62,500 nt of DNA from Prorocentrum cordatum (lineage: Eukaryota > Sar > Dinophyceae > Prorocentrales > Prorocentraceae), in the NCBI GenBank assembly GCA_963575745.1, contig CAUYUJ010020726.1:1519969-1582468 (forward strand), given 5' to 3'. The notes beneath the pieces are model-generated. The model was not told the origin of the DNA and ran no database searches. It saw nothing but the letters and a program-made list of their open reading frames with translations. Within the stretch, counting starts at the first letter, position 1, and the number at the start of each line of letters is the position of its first letter. This document shows, piece after piece, positions 1-9,009 of the stretch. Made by a program: the position numbers and the translations under genes.

Positions 1-1160
1 GCGGCTCTCGACGGATTAAGCGGACGTCGCCCACGTTAAGGATCAAGGTGCACGTGGGCGCCCGAGGGGTCTTGGAGGGTTCTTGGCCGCTCAGAGGAGG
101 CGCTGGGCTCGCGGGGGGAAGCAGTGGCGATCGCGCTCTAGCACCTTGGCGTCGAGTTCCCGCGAGCGCAGCCAGCGGGCAGCGCGGCGGCCTGGCGGCG
201 GCGGCAGAGCGACTACCGCGGGCGCGTCAGCAAGGCGCTGGGCGACGCGGACGAGCTACACTGGCGGAGTCATAGTAGCGGGGGCAGGGGCTCCAGCGCG
301 CCTCCGGCCGGCAATCGGGCGCCCCAGCCTCTCCAGGCTGACTGGACTCGTGGCCTCCAGCCGTGCCATATCTGCCGGGCCCTCCCGGAGACCGCGGCGC
401 GCTTTTTTTTTGTTTGTTTTGTTTTGTTTGTTTTGTTTTCTCACTAAGGGGAGCGAAAGCGCAGGGGTTTAAGCGTCACCCCGCTCGAGACTGCGCAATC
501 GAACTGGGGCGACGGGCAGCCGGCGTGCTGACGACGCTGACGGCGCTGGAGCCAGCACCGAGAAAGTGAGCCACAGTCGGGGCGGGCCTACGCCCAACCC
601 CGTGCTCGAGGCCAGAGATCCCTCCAACGCGACGGTGCCCCGAGGCTCGGGCACTAAGGCTGGCTGCGTAACCAGCACCGCCGCGAGGAGGGAGAAAGAA
701 GCGCGCGGCGCCCCTTCCCCCTGAGGCGGGGTGCCTGTCACTCGCGCAGGGCAACGCGTCCTGCCTTAACAAGATACACTCGCCGTTCGGGCGGGTGGAT
801 TTACCTAGCGAAGCAATTTCGCCAACATCAGACGGTAATGCGCGTCCGAAAGGGCTGCGCGGATCCGTAAGAAAAAGGAGGAGGACCAGGGGGGCGAGGA
901 GGGGCGAAAGAATACGGATGAGGAGGAAAGGGAAGCCGACGGCGACGATAAGGATAACCCATGGACCCATGAATGAGGAGGGTGGGCAGCAGTGTGATCG
1001 CGAGGAGTAGCAGGGAAGACGAACCACGGTGAGGGGGGAGGGTGCTCATGATGCCGAAGTAGGTCTAGGCGATATCTTGACGTTGCGTCTTTGTTCATGG
1101 ATGGGGCGTTCTCGGGTGCCAGGCATGCAACCAACAAAAAAACGGCTGGTCGCACATTGG
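1..1160. other. GC-rich region, no gene recognised
   Basis: Several short ORFs overlap here on both strands, but none has a recognisable domain or a clear start, and they overlap each other antisense as expected by chance in GC-rich DNA. The stretch holds a T-rich tract (about 402-441, TTTTG-type repeats) and one member of a dispersed repeat pair (639-683). I see no promoter or RNA gene. Confidence 0.5.
639..683 (+). repeat. Dispersed repeat, copy 1 of 2
   Basis: The stretch around GGCTCGGGCACTAAGGC and GCTGCGTAACCAGCACCGCC recurs with a few substitutions at 10868-10913 on the same strand. About 45 bp are shared. Both copies create the same small peptide motif (QPALVPEP) on the minus strand, which is a by-product of the repeat and not evidence of coding. 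No terminal repeats are visible, so the class of element is unknown. Confidence 0.6.
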
Positions 1161-1164
1161 GCGC

Positions 1165-1400
1165 CTACAACAACATGCCACTAACAATCGCCAAGCAAAC
1201 GGCATGCAACTAGCACACTAGCATACACCATGCAACTAGCAAACGGCATGCAACTAGCAAACAACATCCAACACGCAACTAGCAAACAACGAGCAAACGA
1301 CATGCAATTAGCAAACAACAAGCAAACCTACAACATGCAACACAAAAGGAAACGGCATGCAACTAACAAACAGCAGCAACAACTACCACGCCACCAAACA
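1165..1400. repeat. AAC-rich minisatellite (about 19-bp units)
   Basis: Degenerate units of the type GCATGCAACTAGCAAAC repeat across this stretch with variable spacing. The derived + strand peptide (repeats of MQLAN) is low complexity and I do not call it a gene. Confidence 0.75.
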
Positions 1401-1440
1401 CACGACACGCAACGTCAACACCATTCGCACTCTAGGAACG

Positions 1441-1794
1441 TATCCGTGGTGTTGTAGAGGTGGATGTTGGCAGATTTTCGGAGGGGCGGTCTTCACGCTT
1501 CTGGCGCGCGTTGCCATTTAGTTTTGATGCGCTTGCGTTGGGGCCCCATATGCGTTGTTCAGTCCGTGATGTTCCTGGTTGATGTTTGATTTGATCTAGG
1601 TTCTTATGGCCTCGTTTTTTGTAGAAGAGGGGTGAGCCAGCACAAACCAATTACACCAGGTGAAATCGGCAACCCATGGGCTCGTGGCTCTCTGGAGGAC
1701 CCCATGCGCGTGGAGGGTCAACTGACCCCTTTCTCAGAATGCAAAGCCAGCACGATGCCCCCCTGAACCATCCAGTTTACCAGGCGGCCCTGGC
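1441..1794. other. Leader region upstream of the 1925 ORF
   Basis: No gene is seen here. An open frame in phase with the 1925 ORF already begins at 1676, but its first 83 residues cross a palindrome and a spliced-leader relic, so I regard them as untranslated or retroposed leader sequence. Confidence 0.4.
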
Positions 1795-1827
1795 ATTCGC
1801 AGTTGCGTCGCCGACGCAACTGCGAAT
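1795..1827. repeat. Perfect 16-bp inverted repeat
   Basis: Arms ATTCGCAGTTGCGTCG (1795-1810) and its exact complement (1812-1827) are separated by one base. It sits 13 bases before the spliced-leader relic. It could be a cruciform, a MITE relic, or RNA structure in the leader. Confidence 0.85.
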
Positions 1828-1840
1828 GGGATCCCTTGTT

Positions 1841-1862
1841 TCCGTAGCCATTTTGGCCCAGG
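1841..1862 (+). other. DinoSL relic upstream of ORF 1925-3040
   Basis: This 22-base stretch matches the dinoflagellate spliced leader at 20 of 22 positions. The core CCGTAGCCATTTTGGC is intact; the two differences are near the 3' end (CTCAAG reads CCCAGG). It is not followed by a GT splice donor, so it is not an SL RNA gene. In dinoflagellates such genomic copies arise when a trans-spliced mRNA is reverse-transcribed and reinserted. Its position 62 bases before the ATG at 1925, in front of an intronless frame, fits a retroposed (recycled) cDNA. Confidence 0.85.
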
Positions 1863-1924
1863 GGAGTTTGCTTCCGCCAGGCGTGTTCTCGCGCCGTGTC
1901 CCCACGGCGAACCTGAGTACCAAC

Positions 1925-3040
1925 ATGGTCCTCTCGAAGTTCGCCACGCCCTCCAAAGATAAGCAGGCGTCGACCAAGAAACGCTCGGCAACATCCGGCA
2001 GCCCGTCAGCTAGCAGCCCTGGCGGTGCAAAAGTTACCTGGGCCATGGTTGTCAAAGAGAAAACGAAATTCGACAAGCAGTGCGCTCAAGATTCCTCCAC
2101 ATCGAAGCTGCCGCAAGTATTTGCCACCGTGTGCATGGAGCTGCTGGCATCGCCAGCAAAGTTGTTGCCGACACTTCACGCCGTGCAGGGTGATGATATG
2201 TGCCGTGGGCCCATTCTCAAGAAGTCCAAGTCGAGCAAGGCCGTCGACGACGACATCGACGAGCTGTGGGCCGACATGGAGAAACTCAGCCAGTTGCCAA
2301 AATACTGGGTGTGGGAAGTGGTCCATGCGAAAGATCCGAGCTATTTCAGCAGCACCGCAATCCAGATTATCGATAAGAAACACAGGGACAACTTCAGGAG
2401 GCTCCTCGAATGTCTTACTGGATTGAGGTCTACATACAAAATCTTCGAGGAGATGAAAAACAAGAAGATCACCGCCCGCGTCGTTGAAGTCCTGTACGTT
2501 GCGTTTGGTTCTCGCTGGCCGTCGTTTCGAGTTCTATTTCCTAACCCTGCTGATTTGACTTGGAAGTTTCTCGGGGTGTACAGGTACGGCGAGCCAAACG
2601 AGAACGGCAAGATTTCGGACTTGATTCATATTTCTGGTGCTCGTGCGACGGTGCCGAAGAACATGACTGTCAACTCAGAATGGTATTTCACGAACAACTG
2701 GAGCGACAGGTTTGCGCAGGGGACCGACGGGGATTCGGTCTTCACTTGTTTCACCCGATTCAGTGGCGAGGCTGACCAGCCGTGGTATCAGTTCGCCGAA
2801 AGCCCATCGAGCCAGTTGAAGCACTACGTCCAGAAGGTCAGCACTGATCTCGACGAGGAGTTTGCGAAGACCTTGTCCACCGACGTGAAGATTTCAGATA
2901 CTATCAAGGAGGTACAGAAGGACTCGAGGCGCAGGCACGGGAAGGGCCCCCCTGAGTACGCCATGCCTGCTAGTCTTGAGGCTCGGCCAACGAGCTTCAC
3001 TGCGCCAGAGCAGACTGGCCATCAGTGTGAGCTGGATTGA
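1925..3040 (+). CDS. Hypothetical protein, 371 aa, intronless, behind an SL relic
   Basis: I do not recognise the family. I start at the ATG at 1925 (MVLSKFATPSKDKQ) because the DinoSL relic ends 62 bases upstream; the open frame itself extends back to 1676. The first 45 residues are Lys/Ser-rich and look disordered. The rest is mixed and globular, with several Trp/Tyr-rich stretches (for example PKYWVWEVVHA, SEWYFTNNWSDRF) and a charged C-terminus with RRRHGK. No signal peptide or membrane segment is evident. Codon use is GC-rich in third positions, like the exons downstream and unlike the copia element. It could be the first exon of the following multi-exon gene or a separate retrogene; the 800-base gap to the next exon leaves this open. 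The last 20-40 codons may be read-through into an intron. Confidence 0.6.
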   Translation: MVLSKFATPSKDKQASTKKRSATSGSPSASSPGGAKVTWAMVVKEKTKFDKQCAQDSSTSKLPQVFATVCMELLASPAKLLPTLHAVQGDDMCRGPILKKSKSSKAVDDDIDELWADMEKLSQLPKYWVWEVVHAKDPSYFSSTAIQIIDKKHRDNFRRLLECLTGLRSTYKIFEEMKNKKITARVVEVLYVAFGSRWPSFRVLFPNPADLTWKFLGVYRYGEPNENGKISDLIHISGARATVPKNMTVNSEWYFTNNWSDRFAQGTDGDSVFTCFTRFSGEADQPWYQFAESPSSQLKHYVQKVSTDLDEEFAKTLSTDVKISDTIKEVQKDSRRRHGKGPPEYAMPASLEARPTSFTAPEQTGHQCELD

Positions 3041-3890
3041 GTCATTTCCCTCTTGCCCCAGCCCACCACCACTTCAAAGCCCAGGCTCACTGGGCGCTCT
3101 TTTGAGCAGCAGCTTTTCTTTGAATTTGAGCGGCGATAGAGCTGATGTGGTGTCTGTCACAGAGCTCTTGTGGCCTGGCTTCGAGGGCAATGCGAGAACG
3201 AAACTCCATCGCAAACCTACCCATATGTTTTCATTTGTTGCATGCTTCGTGCCCTCGGGGCCAGTGCACGATCCGATGTCCGCTCGGGTATCAGCGTTAT
3301 GGCTTGCGAAAGCGTGGGGTTGCCATCAACGTTCAGACAAGATTTCCACATTGCGTATCCCATCGAGCCATCGAAGCATCGTTGATCGAGTTCTTGCTTG
3401 CTGCTGTTGCCGACGATTGTGAAGAGCGACGGTTGCGATCGGCGTCGGCGGCGACTTCGACGACGACGACGACGACGAGGACGACGACGATGACGTCGAC
3501 GTCGACGCCGATCGCAACCGTCGCCCTTCTCCAGTCGATTGCCGTCGCCGACGCTGATCCTCCTCGTCGCCCACTTCGTCCCCCACCGTCTCGCCTTTCG
3601 TCGCTTGCACGTCAGCAGTCGAGGTCAGCGGGCAAGCTGGCAACCTCGCTCGCAGCGAGGCGGACGGCGTGCAAGGAGAGAACATAGATCCCCCATGTAA
3701 AAAGCCCCTCTCGCTGTCGGTTCGGAGGGGGTCTCGAGGGGGGCGAGCGACGGTGGGGGGAAGTTTGGGGGCGGCGGAGCTCCGCTCGGTTCTGCCCTCG
3801 CCCTTCCACCAACTCCCTCTTCCGTCATAGCAGCGCAGGCTCTTAGCGCAGCCCGTGCGCGTCGACCTCGAGGCGACCTCGGCTCAGTCG
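3041..3890. other. Non-coding gap (intron or intergenic)
   Basis: No supported gene. It contains a GAC-rich hairpin at 3426-3524 and a short ORF cluster lacking domains. If ORF 1925-3040 and the exons from 3898 belong to one gene, this is an intron. Confidence 0.45.
3426..3524. repeat. 22-bp perfect inverted repeat around a GAC microsatellite
   Basis: The arms at 3426-3447 and 3503-3524 are exact complements (GCGACGGTTGCGATCGG...). The 55-base loop is almost pure GAC/GACGTC. The structure could fold in RNA or extrude as a cruciform. Confidence 0.85.
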
Positions 3891-3897
3891 CCTGGCG

Positions 3898-4227
3898 ATG
3901 GAGGTCGACGAGGGCGTCCTGGCCCCCCTGGGAGACCAGGGCGCGGGCGCTGCAGCGGGCGACGGTGACGGTGACATCGGCGACGGTGAGTCAGCGCCCC
4001 AGGCCGCCATTGCAGTCGGCGCGGCTGGCGATGCACGCGGCGTGCAGGTGGCGCACAACGGCATCGTCGAGCTCTGGATCGACCCTGGCAAGAAGCATCA
4101 CTATTTGAAGAATCAGCTGACCCACGAGACCGTGAAGATACTGGCCCCACCAGCGGGCACGGATTATTGGGTCATTGATTTGAAGGACAACTACGCCTAC
4201 ATCGACAGCCCAGACGAGTCGCACTGG
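3898..4227 (+). CDS. Exon A of unknown multi-exon gene
   Basis: The first ATG of the open frame is at 3898; the frame is open upstream only to 3847. It encodes an Asp/Gly/Ala-rich acidic N-terminus (about 45 residues) followed by a globular-looking part (VELWIDPGKKHHYLK, DYWVIDLKDNYAYIDS). I end it before the GTG at 4228, giving a phase-0 GT...AG intron to 4531. The frame itself runs on to a stop at 4353, but through poly-A and a hairpin that look intronic. Exons A to D share strand and codon character, and B, C and D follow in order. No known domain was recognised, so the function is unknown. Confidence 0.55.
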
Positions 4228-4315
4228 GTGATTCTGCTCCGGAACGAAATATCCATGCCAAAAAAAAACTGCCACCTGCTACCTGCCCAAAATCCATGCC
4301 CAAGTAAAGTTTGGA

Positions 4316-4365
4316 GGCGTTCCGTTTTCTGCCCGCCTGAGCAGGCGGGCTGAAAACGGAACGCC
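4316..4365. repeat. 24-bp inverted repeat hairpin
   Basis: Arm 4316-4339 (GGCGTTCCGTTTTCTGCCC...) pairs with 4342-4365 with a single mismatch and a 2-base loop. It lies wholly within the inferred intron, next to the antisense SL relic. Confidence 0.9.
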
Positions 4366-4391
4366 GTTCCAAAATTGGTCCGTCTGGCCCC

Positions 4392-4428
4392 CTTGAGCCA
4401 AAATGGCTTCAGCCAAAATCGCTACGGA
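4392..4428 (-). other. Tandem DinoSL relic (minus strand)
   Basis: On the minus strand, CCGTAGCGATTTTGGCT is followed directly by GAAGCCATTTTGGCTCAAG. That is a truncated older leader followed by a nearly complete leader 3' end. Tandem leaders are the known signature of mRNAs that were retroposed, transcribed, trans-spliced again and retroposed again. Here it is antisense to the surrounding exons and inside an intron. Confidence 0.85.
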
Positions 4429-4531
4429 AGAGACGGAGGAAGTGGCACCGACTGTTTTTTTGAACACTTCGGCCTACTGACCCTTAGGCAGTTTTTTTTC
4501 GGTGGCATGTTTTTTTTCTGACCGTCTCTAG

Positions 4532-5674
4532 GTGACGGAGTTCTTCAGGCACAACGCCTTCGTGTCAGACCAGGGCCAGACGTTCGTCAAGTCCACGGAC
4601 AGCGACTCCCCAGAGTGGATCGAGAATTTCTTAGGCATGCACAGGGTCGACGAGTTCGCTTTCGCACACCCCGCTGGGACGCAGACCACCAGGTACATGA
4701 TGGTCGCTGTGTGGGAGAATGCTCAGTATGATTCGTCGGTGTGGATTTCTCTTTGGAGCGTGTTCGACATGCTTTGTCTCCATGTCAACGTGAGCGGGGG
4801 CTCTTGGTTCGCGAACCGTCGGGACGCATGGGAGCGGTGCTTGTGCGCGTGGCAGTTTCGTCACCACCTTCGCCAGAGCAGCCCGTACGCGAACAAGAGA
4901 GCGGCACTGTCGAGTGAGGAGCTCGCGATGCGCATCCTGAAGTTCCCGTCGGTCAGCGTGGTCGGCATGATGTGCTTGATGATTCAGTGGGGGTCGGAGA
5001 ATCAAAGTTCGCGCTTCAAGTCCGACACAGATCGCGCTTCGGCTAACGACTTGTTTGACAGCTTCGCTTACATGATCCAGAACGGCAGCATCAGGGTCAA
5101 CGTCGACGGCTTCGCTTGGAGGTGCGGCCCCGACATTGCAGGCGTGCGGCCCATGGTCGTACTCATCAAGGCTGGAAGGTTTGAACGAAAGTCTTTCAAC
5201 GCCGTTGTCGAGTCCTTCTTCAACGAGTACGGTACGCCAGTGAGCTGGGAAGATGCTGGCGTCTGGGATAAGCGCGAGGAGGGCGAGGACTTCAAGCCGT
5301 CTGACGTCATTCAGAAGATCCTCACTGGCAACAGGGACGCCAAGCTTGCAATGCAGCTCGTCTGGGGCCTAGGCAACCTCGTCGACGCGAAGATCGCCAA
5401 GGCCAAGGGCAAGGATGTCGAGCTGGCCCCCCGCTTCAGGTACGATTTCTCGGACGATCTTGACGCTCAGCCCGACTCCAGCGTAGACGTTGCGGCATCT
5501 GGCAACCACGGCGCTGCGCAGGTGATCATGCGGTACCTCAAGGTCAGCAAGCGCACCATGATCGACAGCATGAACCTCGGTTTCGTCATGGACGCTTCCA
5601 CGCCAGACCACCAGAAGAAGTTCTACGGCGCTGTGTTCAAGCCGAACAACACAGTGGCCATTTGCCCACCGCAG
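4532..5674 (+). CDS. Exon B of unknown multi-exon gene
   Basis: A 381-codon internal exon with no in-frame stop. It is placed between a CTCTAG acceptor and a GCAG|GTGTTG donor, phase 0 at both ends. The product is globular, rich in aromatic residues and Asp/Lys, with no membrane segment, signal or repeat that I can identify. Recognisable landmarks are FRHNAFVSDQGQTF near the start, a Trp/Cys-rich stretch (AWERCLCAWQFRHHL) near residue 110 of the exon and a Lys/Ala-rich helix (AKIAKAKGKDVEL) near residue 290. No catalytic motif was recognised. The open frame continues 15 codons past my donor to a stop at 5719, which I treat as intronic. Confidence 0.6.
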
Positions 5675-5980
5675 GTGTTGCGGGCAAGCTGGGATTCCCA
5701 GGTAGATCGGCGATCCTGATCCTGGTTGTTTCAGGGGGGGGGGAGCTCCGGATATCCTTGGGTCCCCCGAGGCTCTGGCTCGAGACATTGGCACATCAAG
5801 GGGAACGTATGCCAGGAATATCCTGGTAAATTCAGGTATCGGATCCTGGTTCGTCGGGCTCCTTCTCCAGGTGGGGTCCCGCTTGGGTCTTAGGGGTCCG
5901 TTCGGTTCGATCGACAGTCTGGAAGTCGCGATTGCAGGGCAGCTGCGAGCGATCGGGATGCGACCGAGACAGACCCTCAG
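5675..5980 (+). other. Inferred phase-0 GT-AG intron B/C
   Basis: 306 bases, starting GTGTTGCGGG and ending ACCCTCAG. The sequence CAGGTG occurs at the donor (5672-5677) and again at the acceptor junction (5978-5983), a direct repeat consistent with an introner-type gain. Removing it joins the exon B and C frames without a shift. It also contains short internal repeats of GATCCTGGTT type. Confidence 0.65.
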
Positions 5981-7462
5981 GTGAGCTCAGTCTACAGCGG
6001 CAGGCAGATGTACGACAGCGAGAGCACGGCATTGGCGGTGCAGACGTACGAGAATACCCACATCGAGCGGGCCAGGGAGCTTCTGGGCATCAAGTGCAAC
6101 TCCTCTGAGTTGCCACGGATGGAAAAGGTCAAGCGCAGGTACAGATTGGACTCCTTCATGGCTGGGAAGGCTCTTCACAACATGCGCCTCGTGAGCGTCG
6201 GCGAGGGCCTTGGGGCAGTCAAGATCACATTAGAACAGTACCACCAGATGAAGGACTGCTACGATTGGAAGTGCGATCACTTGTGCTCCGACCAGGGCCC
6301 CGACATGAAGTGCCTGAAGTGGTTCTTACAGAGCTCGGAGGGCCTGTTCAATGTTGACGACGACGATGATCTGGCACACGGCATCGACAACGATTTCAAC
6401 ATAGCTGACAAGAAGTGCGGTCTGTGGGCATTTCGGAGGCTTCAGAGGTTGGCGAGGAACGCAATCTATGGCCCCTTCGACGAGGGCAGGAGGTTCAAGG
6501 AGTTAAAGGACATCGCGAAGGAGGTGAAGACGTTCGTCAGCCCTCTCAAGTGCCCGATATTTTGCGAGGCGTTGCCTGCCATCCTCGAGGAGATGGGAGA
6601 GCCCGCGCGCATTATGGAGAATGGCATCGAGGAGGAGGTGTGGAATGGCATGACCGAAGTCGGCTTCGGCGAGGTGGTTGGCAGGAAGGACAACCCCGCC
6701 AGGTGGCTTGGCGACCATTATGCTTCTCGCATCGACCGCGATCTGTTCACGATGCGCGCCGTCTGCTTCTCTTACGCGGTCATGGTGCGCGAGCAGTCGA
6801 GCACGAAGAAGCTCGGAGTCAAGATGAAGGAGCTGTACAGCGAACCGAACCAGCACGGGGGCAACGACCAGGCCGTGAGCATGAAGTCGGTGGCCGCCGA
6901 GCTGAAGCGCGTGAGGATGGCCACGCGGGACCAAGTGGAGGTTGCGATCGTCTACTACAACAACAAGCAGAACAAGAACATCGACAGGGCGACATTCGCC
7001 ATCCGCGAGCCGTGGGCTCAATGGCATAGCCACAACAATTGGCACCTCAGGGATCTCACGAACGTCACGGACTGGGAGGTGGACCAAATCGTCAACGGGA
7101 AGCTCCTCAAAGTTTTTGTGGAATCCATGTCTGTACCGTTCGATGGCAAGGGGATGATGGCTTACCTCGGCTTCGCTGTGGATCACAGCCATGTCAACGT
7201 GAATGAAGTGTCCGCGTCCCACCCGCTTCTGAAGATCGAGGGTGACATGGCCGAGTTGATCGGCACTTACTCCCTCGTCCTGAACGCTTGTCGCTTCAAG
7301 AGGCTCTTCAAGTTGATGAGGGGCTGGCCCAAGCACTTGGTGGCGGCCCTCGGTGACCTCGCTTCCCAGGACAGGGTCTTCGCCCTCTTCAAGCAAGACT
7401 GCGAGAACTGGAAGGCACTCGGCGACTACACGGTTGGCTTCAGGGCTCTGTCGGGGATTATG
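5981..7462 (+). CDS. Exon C of unknown multi-exon gene
   Basis: 494 codons, continuing in phase 0 from exon B (first residues VSSVYSGRQMYDSES). An acidic loop (VDDDDDLAHGIDNDFN) lies near residue 125, followed by a long helical-looking region with many Lys/Glu/Arg residues. Aromatic clusters such as REPWAQWHSHNNWHL occur near residue 345. No known domain, signal peptide or membrane helix was recognised. The end is uncertain: I place the donor at GTG 7463, because beyond it the frame enters poly-C and low-complexity sequence before a stop at 7543. Whether the protein is an enzyme or structural cannot be told from sequence alone. Confidence 0.6.
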
Positions 7463-7905
7463 GTGTTGAGCGAGAGCCCATCATCCATTGGGCCCCCCCC
7501 CTGCGACAAACAATTTCCAGTTTTTGTTTCACGTGTGCTGTGAGTTTGGCAGCTGTCTGCAGTTATCTCCTCGGATTGCACTAACCTTCGATTCTCCGGC
7601 TCACACAACCTTCGATCCTCCAGAAGGATCGACGCCAGTTTGTTCAGGGGGGCCGTGCCGACCAGAGGTAGTAGGCCGAAGGGGGGGGGGGGTACGTGAA
7701 GGCCCCGAATACTGGTTTCCAAAACACCCCCCCCCCTAAGGACCGTTAGGGGGGGGGTGAAACAGGGCCTTAAAACACGGACAAGGGCGCAGCGTCGATA
7801 TGACTTCTAAGGGCCCCTGAAATCACATCGCCCTCTGGCCGCGCAAGCGGCCTAAATCTCGAGCTCCCTGAGAATGCCCGTTAGCAAACACGCGCCCGCC
7901 CCGAG
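7463..7905 (+). other. Inferred intron C/D (boundaries uncertain)
   Basis: It holds homopolymer runs of G and C (7491-7500, 7681-7692, 7727-7737, 7749-7757) and no coding signal. A GT donor at 7463 and an AG at 7905 (or 7884) keep phase 0. The first bases GTGTTG match the donor of the intron at 5675. Confidence 0.4.
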
Positions 7906-9009
7906 GCTCGCTTGAAGAAGAGCTCGCCTTTCAACCTCGTTCCAGTTCGGCAGCATCTCGGCATTCTTATCGAATCGGGGTTCCAGAGGACCTCGAGGTA
8001 CATGGAGTTCCTCAGCGAGAATCGGACGAGGCCACTGCTGTCCCAGATCGCCGAGGATTGCTTCTGCAGGTCAGCCAAGGACATTCAGCACGCCTTGGGC
8101 CAAGACCGAGGGATCGACAGAGATTTCGCGAACTTGATCGTGAAGGATGTCGTCTCGAAAGTTCACCGCCACAAGGACATCAATTGGAAGTTCGAGCCGC
8201 TCGTCAGAAACCCCAGGATCCCCAAAGAGGTGTATCAGAACACTCCCGACGACGTGAAGGCGATCGGCCTCCAGAACATCATTGGCCCCAACCAGTCTCC
8301 GAAGTGGTCCAACCAGAGCGTTGCCAACGACTCCAAGCCGACTTTCGAGATGGACATGCTGGAGTTCTGCAGGGCCAACGGCGTCAACGTCTCCACCGCA
8401 GAGAAGCACTGGTACTGCGCCTTGGCGAAGCAGGGCAAGGTCGCCATCAAAATGAAGGGGTCCCCCGACTCGGACTACGGCATCGTCATGGGTGACATGT
8501 GCGGCATCGGCGTATTGACTGCCAAGCTCAAGCCTTTCAAATACAGGTCTGGGCGCGACTTCTACATGATCGACTTCGACGCTGCGGCCCCGCTCAAGAT
8601 GACTTACGTATTTGATCCATCGGAGTGGGATGCCCTGCCTTTGTCCTGGACGTCACCGCTGATGCAGTTTGTCGCGGAGGGGGGGCGCAGCTTGCCAGGT
8701 GGCATCGAGAAGTACTGCATGAGGCTCGAACCAACTGGGCCTGCTGACAGTCTGTTGCGAGCGGCTGCCAAGAACGCCTTTTGGGATCTGGGATTGTCAG
8801 TGTTGAAGACATTCCACAAAGACCTTTGCGTCGACCCCCCTGGCGGCCTCGACCTTTTCGAGACCTTGCAGGCGCTGGTGACGCACGTCTTGAAGCCGAC
8901 AGATCTGGACCTGTGCGAAATCTTGCGGAAGCGTTGCTTCGTGAAGTTCGTCGGTGAGGACGGCTTGGTGGACATCCAGGGGGCGATGGATTGCATGGCG
9001 AAGGAATAG
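7906..9009 (+). CDS. Exon D of unknown multi-exon gene, ends at TAG
   Basis: The frame is open from 7885 and translates as a globular protein (FNLVPVRQHLGILIESG ... VDIQGAMDCMAKE) ending at a TAG at 9007-9009. No ATG stands near the beginning, which supports its being an internal or terminal exon rather than a gene start. It contains an Asp-rich segment (FYMIDFDAAAPLKMTYVFD) near residue 225. The frame resumes immediately after the TAG and continues to 9492. The spliced product of A-D would be about 1,350 residues. No homologous family is recognised. Confidence 0.6.
   Translation, partial: ARLKKSSPFNLVPVRQHLGILIESGFQRTSRYMEFLSENRTRPLLSQIAEDCFCRSAKDIQHALGQDRGIDRDFANLIVKDVVSKVHRHKDINWKFEPLVRNPRIPKEVYQNTPDDVKAIGLQNIIGPNQSPKWSNQSVANDSKPTFEMDMLEFCRANGVNVSTAEKHWYCALAKQGKVAIKMKGSPDSDYGIVMGDMCGIGVLTAKLKPFKYRSGRDFYMIDFDAAAPLKMTYVFDPSEWDALPLSWTSPLMQFVAEGGRSLPGGIEKYCMRLEPTGPADSLLRAAAKNAFWDLGLSVLKTFHKDLCVDPPGGLDLFETLQALVTHVLKPTDLDLCEILRKRCFVKFVGEDGLVDIQGAMDCMAKE

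Larger units (their letters stand above)
4228..4531 (+). other. Inferred intron A/B, carrying hairpin and antisense SL relic
   Basis: It begins GTGATT and ends CTCTAG, and the next exon begins GTGACG. The bases GGTGA occur at both junctions (4227-4231 and 4531-4535), which is the direct-repeat pattern left by insertion of a DNA segment that becomes an intron. Inside are a 24-bp hairpin (4316-4365) and a tandem antisense DinoSL relic (4392-4428), then T-rich sequence before the acceptor. The exact donor is an inference. Confidence 0.55.

Noticed and set aside
1841-1862. Functional SL RNA gene
   Set aside because: No GT donor follows the leader and no SL RNA body or Sm-like site is visible; interpreted as a relic.
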